A stretch of 64,000 nt of DNA, taken from assembly GCA_029204225.1 (NCBI GenBank), contig MU831997.1, positions 28,688 to 92,687 of the forward strand. Direction: 5' to 3'. Of the stretch, positions 1 to 9,390 are shown one piece after another; the stretch's first letter is position 1; every line of letters begins with the position of its first letter. The position numbers and the translations under genes were made by a program. The notes beneath the pieces are model-generated. The model was not told the DNA's origin, searched no databases, and was given only the letters and a program-made list of their open reading frames with translations. The stretch comes from Diphasiastrum complanatum (taxonomy: Eukaryota > Streptophyta > Lycopodiopsida > Lycopodiales > Lycopodiaceae).

Positions 1-272
1 ATTGAGATTTTGGTGTTTTGGACTCATTCTCTATGTATGATTTTCTCTCTCTACTCGAGAGGAGCCTCTTTTTCCCATATTGAACACTTAGAATTATTTT
101 TGACATTCATTTCTCGTAGTGAAGAGTTATATTTTTTCATCAGATGTATGCTATTGTGCTCTTGTCTTAGATTTTTCAAGCATACTGTTCTTTGATCAAT
201 CTTGTGCAATCACAACACCTTAGTAAGATCCTGTAGGGTGTGTGGTGAAGTTCACACATGCTAAAAACTTCA
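1..272 (+). repeat. Copia A 5' LTR, right part only
   Basis: Matches 4752-5039 of the 3' LTR, so the window opens about 430 bp into the LTR. It ends in CA at 271-272, two bases before the primer site. The 3' copy carries about 20 extra bases near 4784 that look like a local duplication of a CT-rich stretch. Confidence 0.9.
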
Positions 273-274
273 CG

Positions 275-286
275 TGGTATCAGAGC
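275..286 (+). other. Primer binding site of copia A (initiator Met tRNA)
   Basis: TGGTATCAGAGC directly follows the LTR end. This is the standard plant copia primer site, complementary to the 3' end of initiator methionine tRNA. Confidence 0.92.
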
Positions 287-1037
287 TTCATGCTTTGAAG
301 AGGTGAGGGTGTATACATCAGATCATCAGTATTTTTGCTTGCAGGAACTTGGATTTTGGAGAAGGATTCAAACTCGCTGAGAAACAAGCAATCTATGGAT
401 CAATAAAGGCTGATATGATCTAGCGGAGCTCTGTACGGACAGAGAACTCACACGTGTGAAATCAGCCCTCATTAATGAGTGCTACTTATCAAGGAATGAT
501 CCAAATTTGATGTTCTATAGCTTGTTGAATAGGTATTGGAGAGTAGAATGTGTTGATCTTGTTTCTAAATCAATTTGATTTGTTTTTAGAAGAGTTTTAG
601 GCAATCAGAGAGTTTGAGAGGGTACTCAACTTGTGGGATATGCCAAAGTGAGCACACATCTGTCTTTTTCACCATTTTCATCAATTTTCACTGTCAATCA
701 AGTAGGATTGGATAGAAGTGAGTGTTCTAAGGTCTTAGAATTTTCATTTCACACATATTACTGTGTTTGAGTTGGAAGTAAGTTCCTAGAGAGTTTATCA
801 GTACATTGAAACTCGTGGGAGAGATAGATTTCTTGCTTGCATGTGCTTCTTCTTTTGTGACTGAAGCAAGATCCAAATTCAAGATAGATTGATTTTCTGT
901 ATTGAGAATTTGTTCTCACATCTGTTGCTAGATTTCATAGGGTGGATCAACATCTGTGTTAGATCCTAGATTGAGATAGCAAACAACATCTTTTCAACTC
1001 CATTTTTTTATCATTACTAGAATTTCTCACCAAGAAG
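287..1037 (+). other. Untranslated leader of copia A
   Basis: About 750 bp between the primer site and the gag start, with no open frame of note. In this position retrotransposons carry dimerisation and packaging signals, but I cannot point to a specific structure here. Confidence 0.6.
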
Positions 1038-1753
1038 ATGTCTTCATCTGGTTCACATTTCTTAGAGCACAGTGAGAGATTAACATCTTCCAATTATGCA
1101 ATGTGGAAAATCAGAATGGAATCACTGTTGATTCTACAAGATGTAATGGATATTGTGAGTGGAGCTGAAGAAGAACCTGCTGCACCTAATGAAGTTGCAG
1201 CATTCCACAAAAGAACCAGAATTGCCCTCATTTTATGGAAATGAATGTTACCAATGAAGTGTTAAGAGAGATCAGTACATGCACCACTACCAAGGAAGCT
1301 TGGGATACTCTAGAAATAATTTATGAAATCAAAAATACTTCTGGATTGCTTACACTTAGAAATCAGATATTTCTAAGTTATCAGAGAGTAGATGAGAGTG
1401 CTTCATCATATGTCATGAGAGTTAAGGATCTTCATCAAGAGTTAGCTGGTATTAGTGATGCTCTTAAGAACACTGAACTTGTTCAAGTAATCCTAAATGG
1501 ACTTAGAGATGAGTATGACAATATTGTGCAGACTTATGCTGTTAGAGAGGATCTTCCATCCTTGGAGACACTGCAAGGTGTTCTCATTGCTGAAGAAAGC
1601 AGGCAAGAGAACAAGATGCTGAGGATCAACAGACTTTCATTGAAAGATGGTGGATATGACAAAACACTCTTCATCAGAGACAAGTCAAGAGGCAAGGGCA
1701 AAGGACAACAACACTTCAAGAAGGACAAAGCCAAAGAAGTTGGTGAGGATTAG
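1038..1753 (+). pseudogene. Copia A Gag, frameshifted
   Basis: Begins MSSSGSHF at 1038 and reads to 1244; the homologous reading resumes at 1235 in another frame, so a small indel lies near 1235-1244. The N-terminal part has the pattern of copia Gag (L-T-x-x-N-Y-x-x-W near residues 15-23). The second part has KEAWDTLEIIYE, typical of the UBN2-type Gag domain, and a basic tail ending at a TAG at 1751-1753. The zinc knuckle lies beyond that stop (1805-1846) and is damaged: it should read C-x2-C-x4-H-x4-C, but its last cysteine is tyrosine. Gag would form the virus-like particle. Not functional as it stands. Confidence 0.88.
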
Positions 1754-3345
1754 TCCTCACAAGGTGCAACATCCAGTGGCAAGAAGAAGCTAGCAAAGAT
1801 CAAGTGTTTTTTCTGTGGAAAGAAAGGACATTATGCATCAAACTATTTCAAGAAGAAGAACCAATCTAAGCAAGCTAACCTTACTAATGAGGATGAGTGT
1901 GAGGGTGTAGAGAGTGAAAGAGAGGATTCATTAATGATGTCTACTTTTTCATCTTTTCTTTTTAAGAATGAAGAAGTCTGGTGGATAGATAGTGGGGCTA
2001 GTTCCCACATGTCTAGTTCTAGGAACTCTTTCACTAATCTCATGCCATATCTAGGTGCAAAAAGGTCAATCTATACTGCTAATGATGTAGAGTGTAGGAT
2101 TGAAGGAATAGGTAGCATTCCATTACATGCATCATCATCAAAATCTTTTTGCTTACATGATGTACTGTATGTACCCAAATTGACTAAGAATCTCATTAGT
2201 GTAGGACAATTGTTTGATAGTGGATTGGATGTCAAGTTTCAAGTTGACAAGTGTATAATCTCAAGAGAAAATGAAGTTATTGCTAGAGGATCTAGGATTG
2301 GTAAGTTGTACAAACTAGATTCTAGGGAGAGTGCTAACATTTCAGATATTGCTTATAAGACCAAGGTTCTACAAGAGGATCTGTGGCATAAGAGATTGGG
2401 TCATCCCAATTTCAAAGCCATGCAATTTATGGTCAAAGAAGGAAAAGCTGTTGGTCTACCAAAGACACTGTCAAAGGAGCTTCTACCTTGTGAAGCTTGT
2501 GTGTTGGCAAAGTCACACAGAAGGCCTTTTACTAGATCAAGTATAAAGACAAAACAACCATTTGAACTTGTATACTCAGATGTTCATTTCTCATCAACTA
2601 AGAGCAAAGGAGGAGCCAACTTCTTTGTCTCTTTTGTAGATGATTATACAAGACATTTTTGGATCTATATGTTTTCTTCAAAAGCCATGGTTTATGATGT
2701 TTTTCTTACTTTTTAAGCTTTTGTAGAGAAGCAGTTTCCTTTCAAGATAAAAGCTTTAAGAAGTGATAGTGGAGGGGAATACACTTCCAATAAGTTTAAA
2801 GACTTTTGTGAGAGAAAGGGTATTCAAAGAGAGTTCTCTTGTTCATATACTCCTCAACAAATTGGAGTTGCTGAGAGAAAAAATAGAACTTTGTGTGAAT
2901 GTGCAAAAGCCATTAGGCTGGAAGCTTCTTTGCCTAAAGAATTTTGGGGAGAGGCAGTTGCATGTGCAAACTATCTTTGTAATAGGCTTCCAAATCTTGC
3001 AATAGGAGGAAAGACACCATTTGAGATGTTGTATAAGAAAAAGCCTAAGGTAGATCATCTGAGGATTTTTGGTTGTGTATGCTTTGTGCATGTACCTATA
3101 GAAACTAGAAAGAAGGAAGATCCTAGTGCAGTAAAAGGAATTTTTGTAGGTTATGCATCTACTAAAAAAGCATACAAGATTTATTTGCCCTCTACTGACA
3201 AAAATGTTGTTAGTAGAGATGTGGTCTTCCATGAAGATCAAAAATTTAACTTGGATGATGTTCAGATTAAAGAGACTCATGCAAGATCAATCATCAACCT
3301 TGATGCTATTCAAGAAGAGGTGAGGCCGAGGCCTGAGGAGGAGTA
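1754..3345 (+). pseudogene. Copia A protease and integrase region, broken
   Basis: In order: damaged zinc knuckle (1805-1846); protease with WWIDSGASSHM near 1979, the D-S-G-A active site; the GAG-pre-integrase zinc motif with HKRLGHPN and CEACVLAKSH near 2386-2515; integrase core with the first catalytic Asp in YSDVH, a TAA stop at 2714, the second Asp in LRSDSGGEY near 2757, and the Glu in GVAERKNRT near 2865; then the integrase C-terminal region with LRIFGCVCF and GIFVGYAS. A stop at 3343 precedes the basic linker to RT. Domain order and motifs are clear; the stops kill the polyprotein. Confidence 0.88.
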
Positions 3346-3736
3346 GATTCAAGCTACCACACCAAAAAGATCTACACGAGCAAGATCTGAGCCAAGGAGG
3401 CTCACATATGATGAAGAAGGAAGGCAAGTGGAAGGTGAAACTTCCTATCATGCACTTTTTATATCAGATGAAGAGCCTACGGATGTCCAAGAAGTGGGTT
3501 GAAGCAATGACCCAAGAATTTGAAGCCTTGTTGTCAAATAACACATGGGAGCTTGTGGAGCCACCAAACAACATGCATGTGATCGGATGTAAGTGGGTAT
3601 TTAGAATCGAGTATAATCATGATGGATCTATCAATAAGTATAAAGCAAGACTTTGTGCTAAAGTCTAGTCTCAGATTAAAGGTCTTGATTATGAAGATAC
3701 CTTTGCACCAGTTGCAAAGATGGTAACAATTATATC
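3346..3736 (+). pseudogene. Copia A reverse transcriptase, N-terminal stump
   Basis: Linker peptides (KRSTRARSEPRRLTYDEEG) run into the RT entry WVEAMTQEFEAL, CKWVFRIEYN, YKARL and YEDTFAPVAKM. The frame stops near 3668 and 3750. Directly after the FAPVAKM block the sequence jumps to the RNase H lead-in HWKLAKRVLRYI. The palm domain, including the YVDD catalytic motif (roughly 230 residues), is absent. Confidence 0.85.
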
Positions 3737-4308
3737 ATTGGAAGTTGGCTAAAAGAGTCTTGAGGTATATATCTTCTTCCTTGGATCATGGACTATACTA
3801 TGAAGGAGAAGATCCGACTTTGATTGCTTTTTCAGATTCAGATTTTGCAGAAGACAGGTTGGATAGGAAATCCACAAGTGCTTACACTATATTTTTCGGA
3901 GGAAATTTGGTTTCTTGGCTGTCAAAGAAGCAAGCAACTATTTCCTTATCATCCTGTGAAGCTGAATACAAATCTCTTACAACCACAACAAAGGAGGTTT
4001 TATGGATCAAAATGCTACTTTTGGACCTTAAGTGTTATGCAGATGAAGATTTACCAATTATCAAGAATGATAACATTTCTGCTCAGGCTCTTGCAAATAA
4101 TCTAGTCTTTCATGCAAGGAGCAAGCATATTGAAGTGGCTCATCATTTTGTAAGAGAAAAAGTCATTGGAAGAGAGATCTTATTGGAGCATGTTTCATCT
4201 TTAGATTGTGTTGCAGATCTTCTCACCAAGCCTCTACTCAAGAATGTCTTTATGAAGATGAGGTCTAACCTTGGCCTAATTTCGAAATCTATGTTGATAG
4301 GAACATAA
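3737..4308 (+). pseudogene. Copia A RNase H
   Basis: One open frame from HWKLAKRVLRYI to the TAA at 4306. It holds SDSDFAED (first acidic residue), SWLSKKQATISLSSCEAEY (Glu in SSCEAEY), and the C-terminal KHIEVAHHFVREK and DLLTKPL blocks of copia RNase H. It looks intact on its own but is separated from RT by the deletion. Followed within a few bases by the polypurine tract. Confidence 0.9.
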
Positions 4309-4313
4309 ATTTT

Positions 4314-4322
4314 AAGGAGGAG
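4314..4322 (+). other. Polypurine tract of copia A
   Basis: AAGGAGGAG immediately before the TG that starts the 3' LTR; primer for plus-strand synthesis. Confidence 0.85.
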
Positions 4323-5039
4323 TGTGAAGATTATTAAAATATTATCTTCCTATCTCGAGTTTGGGGTCATGTCCATGATAATTTCCACTAGATTTCATGT
4401 TCTACATATAAGGAGTGTGAATTGAGCGCATATCCTTCTAGTGTAGCTCATTTGAGTTAGATAGGTTCAATTATAATGACATGCAGATGTTTTGATAGCA
4501 TGCAAAGTCTTATTGTATGCATGCAAGCCACATGCAATCAGTACATGCAACATGCAAAGTAGATCTACACATGTCTAGGCAATTTTATGAGTTGACATGC
4601 AGTTCATGCACCATACATGCATGCAGTTACACATGTGGATCTCTGGTAGGTGAATTAGTTCAGTAAAGTGGACTTTCCATGCAACTCCACTGTAGGAATT
4701 CGAGTCTCTCTCATGTAGGGAAAGCTAGGCATGTTTTGCTATATTGTGAATATTGAGATTTTGGTGTTTTGGACTCATTCTCTCTCTACCCGAGTTTTCT
4801 ATGTATGATTTTCTCTCTCAACCCGAGAGCAGCCTCTTTTTCCCATACTGAACACTTAGAATTATTTCTGACATTCATTTCGCATAGTGTAGAGTTAGAT
4901 TTTTTCATCAGATGTATGCCATTGTGCTCTTGCCTTAGATTTTTCAAGCATACTGTTCTTTGATCAAACTTGTGCAATCACAACACCTTAGTAAGATCCC
5001 GTAGGGTGTGTGGTGAAGTTCACATGTGTTAAAACTTCA
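4323..5039 (+). repeat. Copia A 3' LTR (717 bp)
   Basis: Starts TGTGAAGA and ends CTTCA with the usual TG...CA ends. A TATA-like CATATAAG lies at 4405-4412. A striking run of CATGCA motifs follows at 4480-4625. The LTR ends directly at the broken coding sequence of copia B. Confidence 0.9.
4480..4625 (+). promoter_or_regulatory. Cluster of ten CATGCA (RY/Sph) motifs in the LTR of copia A
   Basis: CATGCA starts at 4480, 4499, 4520, 4531, 4544, 4551, 4596, 4605, 4616 and 4620. CATGCA(TG) is the RY element bound by B3-domain factors of the ABI3/FUS3/LEC2 group in plants. The cluster lies 70-220 bp after the TATA-like box, so it is probably in R/U5 or the transcribed leader. A regulatory role is inference. 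Confidence 0.5.
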
Positions 5040-5246
5040 CAGTCTTGCAGACCTTCTAACTGCAGGTGCTTGAGTGGATGATTCTCCTTGGTGAATGACT
5101 GGAATCGTAGTATCTTGTGGTTGAGCAATCGTGGGTCTAGGCCCATCGACGGTAAGTGGAGCTGTTGGGATGAACTCCATTGTTTGAATAGTCGTAGGTA
5201 ATTGCCTATCGAAGGAGGATGGAGCTGCTATGACATGCTCTTGCAT
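5040..5246 (-). pseudogene. Copia B integrase-RT linker, truncated by insertion
   Basis: Proline/threonine-rich linker ending RRSARL, the basic motif that normally precedes copia RT. The next codons are those of the inserted LTR of copia A and give a stop at once. Joined to the integrase frame upstream by a stop and frameshift near 5250. Confidence 0.8.
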
Positions 5247-5255
5247 TGACTGCTT

Positions 5256-6312
5256 CTACTTGAAATCGTGATAGTTGTCTTCAAAAAAGACAACATCACG
5301 ACTGACTGAGATCTGGCCTGTAACAACATCGTATACACGATATGCCTTGTGTGATGTTGAACAGCCGATGAAGATGTTTTTGTAGCTTACTAGGTCCAGC
5401 TTCTTCCTCGGATCATATGGTACTTGTGTATAGCAGAGACACCCGAAAATACTTAGGTGTTTCAAGCTTGGTTTGTAGCCATAGTAGGCTTCAAACGGTG
5501 TCTTGGAATCAACTGCTTTAGCGCTAGAGTAATTCTGCAGATAGCAGGCTATAGAGATCGCTTCTATCCAAAAGGTCTGAGGCAAATGTGCTTTGACTGT
5601 CATGGATCGTGTAGCTTCCAACAGTGTGCGGTTCTTCCGTTTAGCTACTCCGTTCTGTTGTGGAGTATAGCTCGTGGTAAACCGATGGTGCACACCACAT
5701 GAAGATAGGTAGTCCTTCATTTCATTTGATAAGTACTCTCTTCCTGAATCAGATCGTAGGGCCTTGACTCTTTGACCAATTTGATTCTCAACGTATTGCT
5801 TGAAATCTTTGAAGCAACTAAATGCTTCTGACTTGTTCTTTATGAACATGACTGGTAAATTGGGAGTAGTAATCAATGAATGTAATAAAATATAGAGCTT
5901 GACCCAAGGAGGGTATGCTCATAGGACCACATAGGTGACTGTGTATCAGTGACAAAATGGACTTTGCCCTTTTGGCTTGTCCTCTTGGAAATCTAGTTCT
6001 AGGTTGTTTTCCTAGTAAGCAACTTTCACAGACAGATTGATTAGTTGTAGTAACAATGTTTATATTCATGTCCTTGACCATTTTGTTATGATGCATATAC
6101 AAGATTGAACGCATGTTTAGATGATCTAATCTTTGATGCCATAAATTAGCCTCTGAATAGCTCACAAAAACTAAAAAATCATGACTCAATATATACAAGT
6201 TTCCTTCTCTGTAAGTAGACAGAATTTCTTTTGAATTCTCATCTAAAATAGTACATCGGCTAGCAGTGAACATGGCTCTATAGCCTTGATCTGTGATCTT
6301 GCTAATAAACAA
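5256..6312 (-). pseudogene. Copia B integrase, frameshifted
   Basis: Two overlapping frames (6312-5818 and 5876-5256). The first has the pre-integrase zinc motif (LWHQRLDHLN, then CESCLLGK) and the start of the core (SLIHSHLCGPM; the first catalytic Asp of the usual SDLCGP is here His). The second has LRSDSGREY (second Asp), TPQQNGVAKRKNRT (the catalytic Glu of the usual GVAERKNRT is Lys), HLSIFGCLCY and the C-terminal KAYRVYD. Two of the three D-D-E residues are lost, so the enzyme is dead. Confidence 0.85.
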
Positions 6313-6855
6313 TAGGTTCTTAGTGAACTTGGGTACATAAAGTACACCATTAAGCTGCCTAGTGATGCCATCAAAGAATTGTAGTCGAATAGAGCCTTGG
6401 CCTTCGACTTGATGTTAATTGGAGTCGCCAAAGAAGATATACTTTGATTCTAGTGTAGTGAAGAGGTCTTTGCATGGCGTCATGTGTTGAGAAGCACCTG
6501 AATCGAGATACCATTGATGGGCATCTCTACTGGGTTGATCTTGTACTATCAATGCTTTATCATCATCTTGAGAACCTTTGATTGTGTCAGAGTTGCCTTC
6601 TTGCTGCTGCATCTTCTTCCTCACTTCATTATGCTTGAGGATATGACAGTCTTGGATGTCGTGGTTAGTTCTTTTGCAATATCTACAAAATAATTTGGTC
6701 TTGGACGATGACTGACTGTGTTGTTGTTGTTGTTGTGGTTGCGATACTGCTGGCTGTTCTGCCTTTGTCTTCTTAACCTTGAAGCCTTTCTTCTTTTTGG
6801 ACTGCTGCTTGTTTGAGTAGAGTGCCATCGATTTGATACTCGTTGTTGTAGACAA
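6313..6855 (-). pseudogene. Copia B zinc knuckle and protease
   Basis: Basic, Q-rich stretch (residues about 15-50), then CRYCKRTNHDIQDC, an intact C-x2-C-x4-H-x4-C knuckle, then WYLDSGASQHMTP, the copia protease active site. The frame ends at 6415; the protease-integrase connection continues in another frame to 6312. Confidence 0.85.
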
Positions 6856-6876
6856 GCTTTTCCTCCTAACTTCTTC

Positions 6877-7350
6877 CTACAACAGACTTGCTGTCAATTT
6901 TTGGAGAGACAGCGCAAGAGTATTGCTAAGAAGCAACACTAGATTATCGTAGGAGGATGGAAGACTGACGAGAAGAGACATGGTAGAGTCTTCTTCTAAG
7001 ATAGGCAAACCTATTGCAGCCAGTTGGTTGAGCAACTGTTTGAACTCATTCAGATGGTCACTTACTGAGGTGCCTTCACTCATTCTGAGTGTCAGTACCT
7101 TCTTCCTCAAGAAGAGACAAGTGGAAATACCTGAGGTCTCGTAGATGCTTGTAAGTGTATCCCACGCTTCTTTGGAGGTGATGCAGTTGGATACATGAGC
7201 AATTTGAGTGTCTTTTAAATTCAAGGATACAATGGCAAGAGCCTTGCCACCCTTTGCTTCCCAAGCTAGAAGTTGTTCGGGTTCTGCCTGCTTGGCTATG
7301 GAACTGTTGATGTATCCCCAGAGCTCCTTCTTGATCAAGATCATCCTCAT
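6877..7350 (-). pseudogene. Copia B Gag
   Basis: One frame of 157 residues with KEAWDTLTSIYE, the UBN2-type Gag signature, and LNQLAAIG and SLPSSYDN blocks. The N-terminus of Gag (MWK-type start) would lie upstream at about 7350-7430 in another frame. It stops 20 bp before the zinc-knuckle frame starts. Confidence 0.82.
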
Positions 7351-7536
7351 TTTGAGCTTCTACATGTGGAAGTCGTCTCTGTTGAATTTGTTGATGAGAA
7401 GGATCTCTGAGGTTGAACCTTTCATTGTAATCGAGTAGCAGAGATAAAACACAAACTAAATGAATCAGCTCTATAGAACCAAAAATGTGCTAAGTTCTAT
7501 TATAAGTCCTAGACTCTAGTAATCCAGTAAACTTGT

Positions 7537-7615
7537 GGCTCTGATACCACTTTTGTGGGTTCTGATACCAATCTGTGGGATCGGATGAAATGTGAATTAT
7601 CAGCTCTGATACCAC
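7537..7615 (-). other. Three primer-binding-site motifs of copia B
   Basis: The complement of TGGTATCAGAGC occurs at 7537-7550 and 7603-7615, with a one-base variant (TGGTATCAGAAC) at 7559-7570. Only the outermost (7603-7615) lies next to the LTR. The extra copies are unusual; see findings. Confidence 0.8.
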
Positions 7616-8265
7616 TTCGGTTGACGTTTGGATTGATGTCAACTGAATAAACAAAGAATTCTTGATAGCAGGTTCGTGGATTACTTAGAGAATGGATTTT
7701 ATGAGCTGTTAAATCAGATTATCAGCGTAGGAGTCGTAGACTGCCATGAAAGAGAGATTGCGAAGACGATTAGGCGTCTGAGACAGTCATGCAATCCTCT
7801 AGTACTGATAACCTGGTATGAAGATAATGTAGAATCAATTTAGGTGTCAAAGATAGCCATACAATTATATGATAACGGTGTTTGGTAAGAGGAGTGAGAG
7901 TTATCATTCAACAAGAATGCAGAAAGAGTGTAGAACAATAGCGAATCTGTATAATAAGCTAAAAACACAACGATCACATCACAATACAATTGCGCTAATA
8001 AGCGCGTGATCCTACTTACAGGTTCAAAACAATTGCTAATGTTATGAATATATATATCTCTCTCTCTCTATGATCACTAACTCTAAGGAGTGAACTACTG
8101 TAAGACCCATTCTGGTCATTTGATCTGTATCTAATGACTTACGATAACTTGTGACACTCTATTGTCTTTTACATCTTCAATCGCTCATTTACATTTATAG
8201 CAACTAGAAAATCTTGCATTATTGAACTTTACATTTACAAGATTGTTAACATCTGCTACACCGAT
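7616..8265 (-). repeat. Copia B 5' LTR (boundaries approximate)
   Basis: Sequence beyond the primer site on the minus strand. On the plus strand a TG at 7622 is a candidate LTR end. A TATATATATA run with CT repeats at 8048-8070 would be the TATA region on the minus strand. I could not locate the outer end with confidence, because the other LTR is outside the window. Confidence 0.5.
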
Positions 8266-8371
8266 CAATAGATCGGTTTATTGTTGGAGCGTGAAGACGT
8301 TATGATCTGGTATCTGGAATGCCTTATAAATCCGCAGATGGATGATGTGACAGTCCTTCATTTTTTGGCCT

Positions 8372-8450
8372 TTTCCTTTAGTTAAGGACAACCTTCGACA
8401 TTGTAGGACACCTTCAGCATTTGTAGGTGCCTTCGGCATTTGTAGGGCAC
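8372..8450 (+). repeat. 19-20 bp tandem repeat
   Basis: Four imperfect units of the type CCTTCGGCATTTGTAGGGCA. Confidence 0.7.
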
Positions 8451-8470
8451 CTTCGCAATTTTAAAAGCAA

Positions 8471-8640
8471 GTGTCGCATTTTTCACTTGTTAAAAACTAC
8501 GTGTAAAAATGCAGTGTCACGTTTTGCCCTAATTGTCGCTTGTCAGACACTGCATGTAAAAATGCAGTGTCACATTTTGCCTTAATTGTCGCCTGTCAAA
8601 AACTACATGTGAAAATGCAGTGTCGCATTTTTCGCATGAC
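8471..8640 (+). repeat. 53-bp tandem repeat, three copies
   Basis: Units begin at 8492, 8545 and 8598 and share AAAATGCAGTGTCRC and TTGTCGC blocks; a partial unit precedes at 8471. No coding sequence. Confidence 0.8.
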
Positions 8641-8669
8641 CAAAACAAACAGCTGAGAAAACTGACTCG

Positions 8670-9390
8670 TTTATCGATACTGGACCATTAATCGGGAAGG
8701 TGAAAAACTAGGCCATTTTCTTTGCCCTAATAGTGTCCTTTCCAGCTCGAACTTTGTTTTCAAGAAAACGAAACCGAAAGTGAGCAACATAGGATCCATT
8801 GAGTTCGTATCGGATACACAAACCTGTGGCAACCTTCTATCCAATGTTTTGGCATGTATCAACTGATTCCAACCAATTCTTGGTCCGAAAGGCTAATTTT
8901 TCATAAACTGTTTTTGGGTCTGGAATTTGCATGGCTGTTTCTTGGTTCGTACATAACTATTCAAGGCCTAGATGATTCCAACAAGTTCGCCTCGACAATG
9001 CCCACTAGACGAAACATTGAAAAATTGACTCTATTCAGCGATACTGGACCAATATTTGCGAGGTTGGAAAGCTACTCCATCAATATGTCCTAATAGCGTC
9101 ATTTTCGGCACAAAGTGTGTTTTCGGGGAAATGAAATCGGAATAGAGTAGCACAAACTTGTAGCCACCTTCTGTCCCCGACGTTCCATCATGCATCAATT
9201 GATTCTGGCCACTTCTTGACCTACAGGCCCAGGACTTTGATGGCCATTTTTTCTATTCTTACGTAACCGTTCAAGGCCTAGATTGTTTTTGCAAGTTCGC
9301 CTCAACGTTGCCACCCAAACCTAAGGCCAACCTTTGACATTTCCACATGTGTCAACTGATTCCAACCAATTCCTGGTCCAACATGCCATG
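8670..9390 (+). repeat. Diverged tandem duplication of 310-364 bp, with a third partial copy
   Basis: GATACTGGACC recurs at 8676 and 9040; TTCAAGGCCTAGA at about 8960 and 9270; TCAACTGATTCCAACCAATTC near 8857 and 9352, with a diverged form near 9205. The unequal spacing shows indels between copies. Its nature is unknown; it lies between copia B and gene K. Confidence 0.65.

Larger units (their letters stand above)
1..5039 (+). mobile_element. Copia A: Ty1/copia LTR retrotransposon, nearly complete but dead
   Basis: Order seen: partial 5' LTR, initiator-Met primer site, leader, gag, zinc knuckle, protease, integrase, a stump of reverse transcriptase, RNase H, polypurine tract, full 3' LTR. 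Integrase before RT/RNase H is the copia order. Frames are broken by stops near 1751, 2714 and 3343, and the RT core is deleted. The two LTRs differ by eye at about 6% over the 270 bp that can be compared, plus one indel of about 20 bp, so the insertion is not recent. It interrupts copia B immediately to its right, so the rest of B should lie left of this window. Confidence 0.92.
5040..8265 (-). mobile_element. Copia B: copia element cut by copia A
   Basis: On the minus strand from right to left: 5' LTR, primer sites, gag, zinc knuckle, protease, integrase, and the integrase-RT linker. The coding sequence stops exactly where copia A begins, so its RT, RNase H and 3' LTR are expected beyond the left edge of the window. 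The family differs from A: its zinc knuckle, protease and integrase sequences are clearly divergent. The right boundary of the LTR is approximate. Confidence 0.85.

Noticed and set aside
8854-9093. 79-codon frame in the 8670-9390 repeat
   Set aside because: No similarity seen and it lies in a diverged tandem duplication whose other copy is not open.
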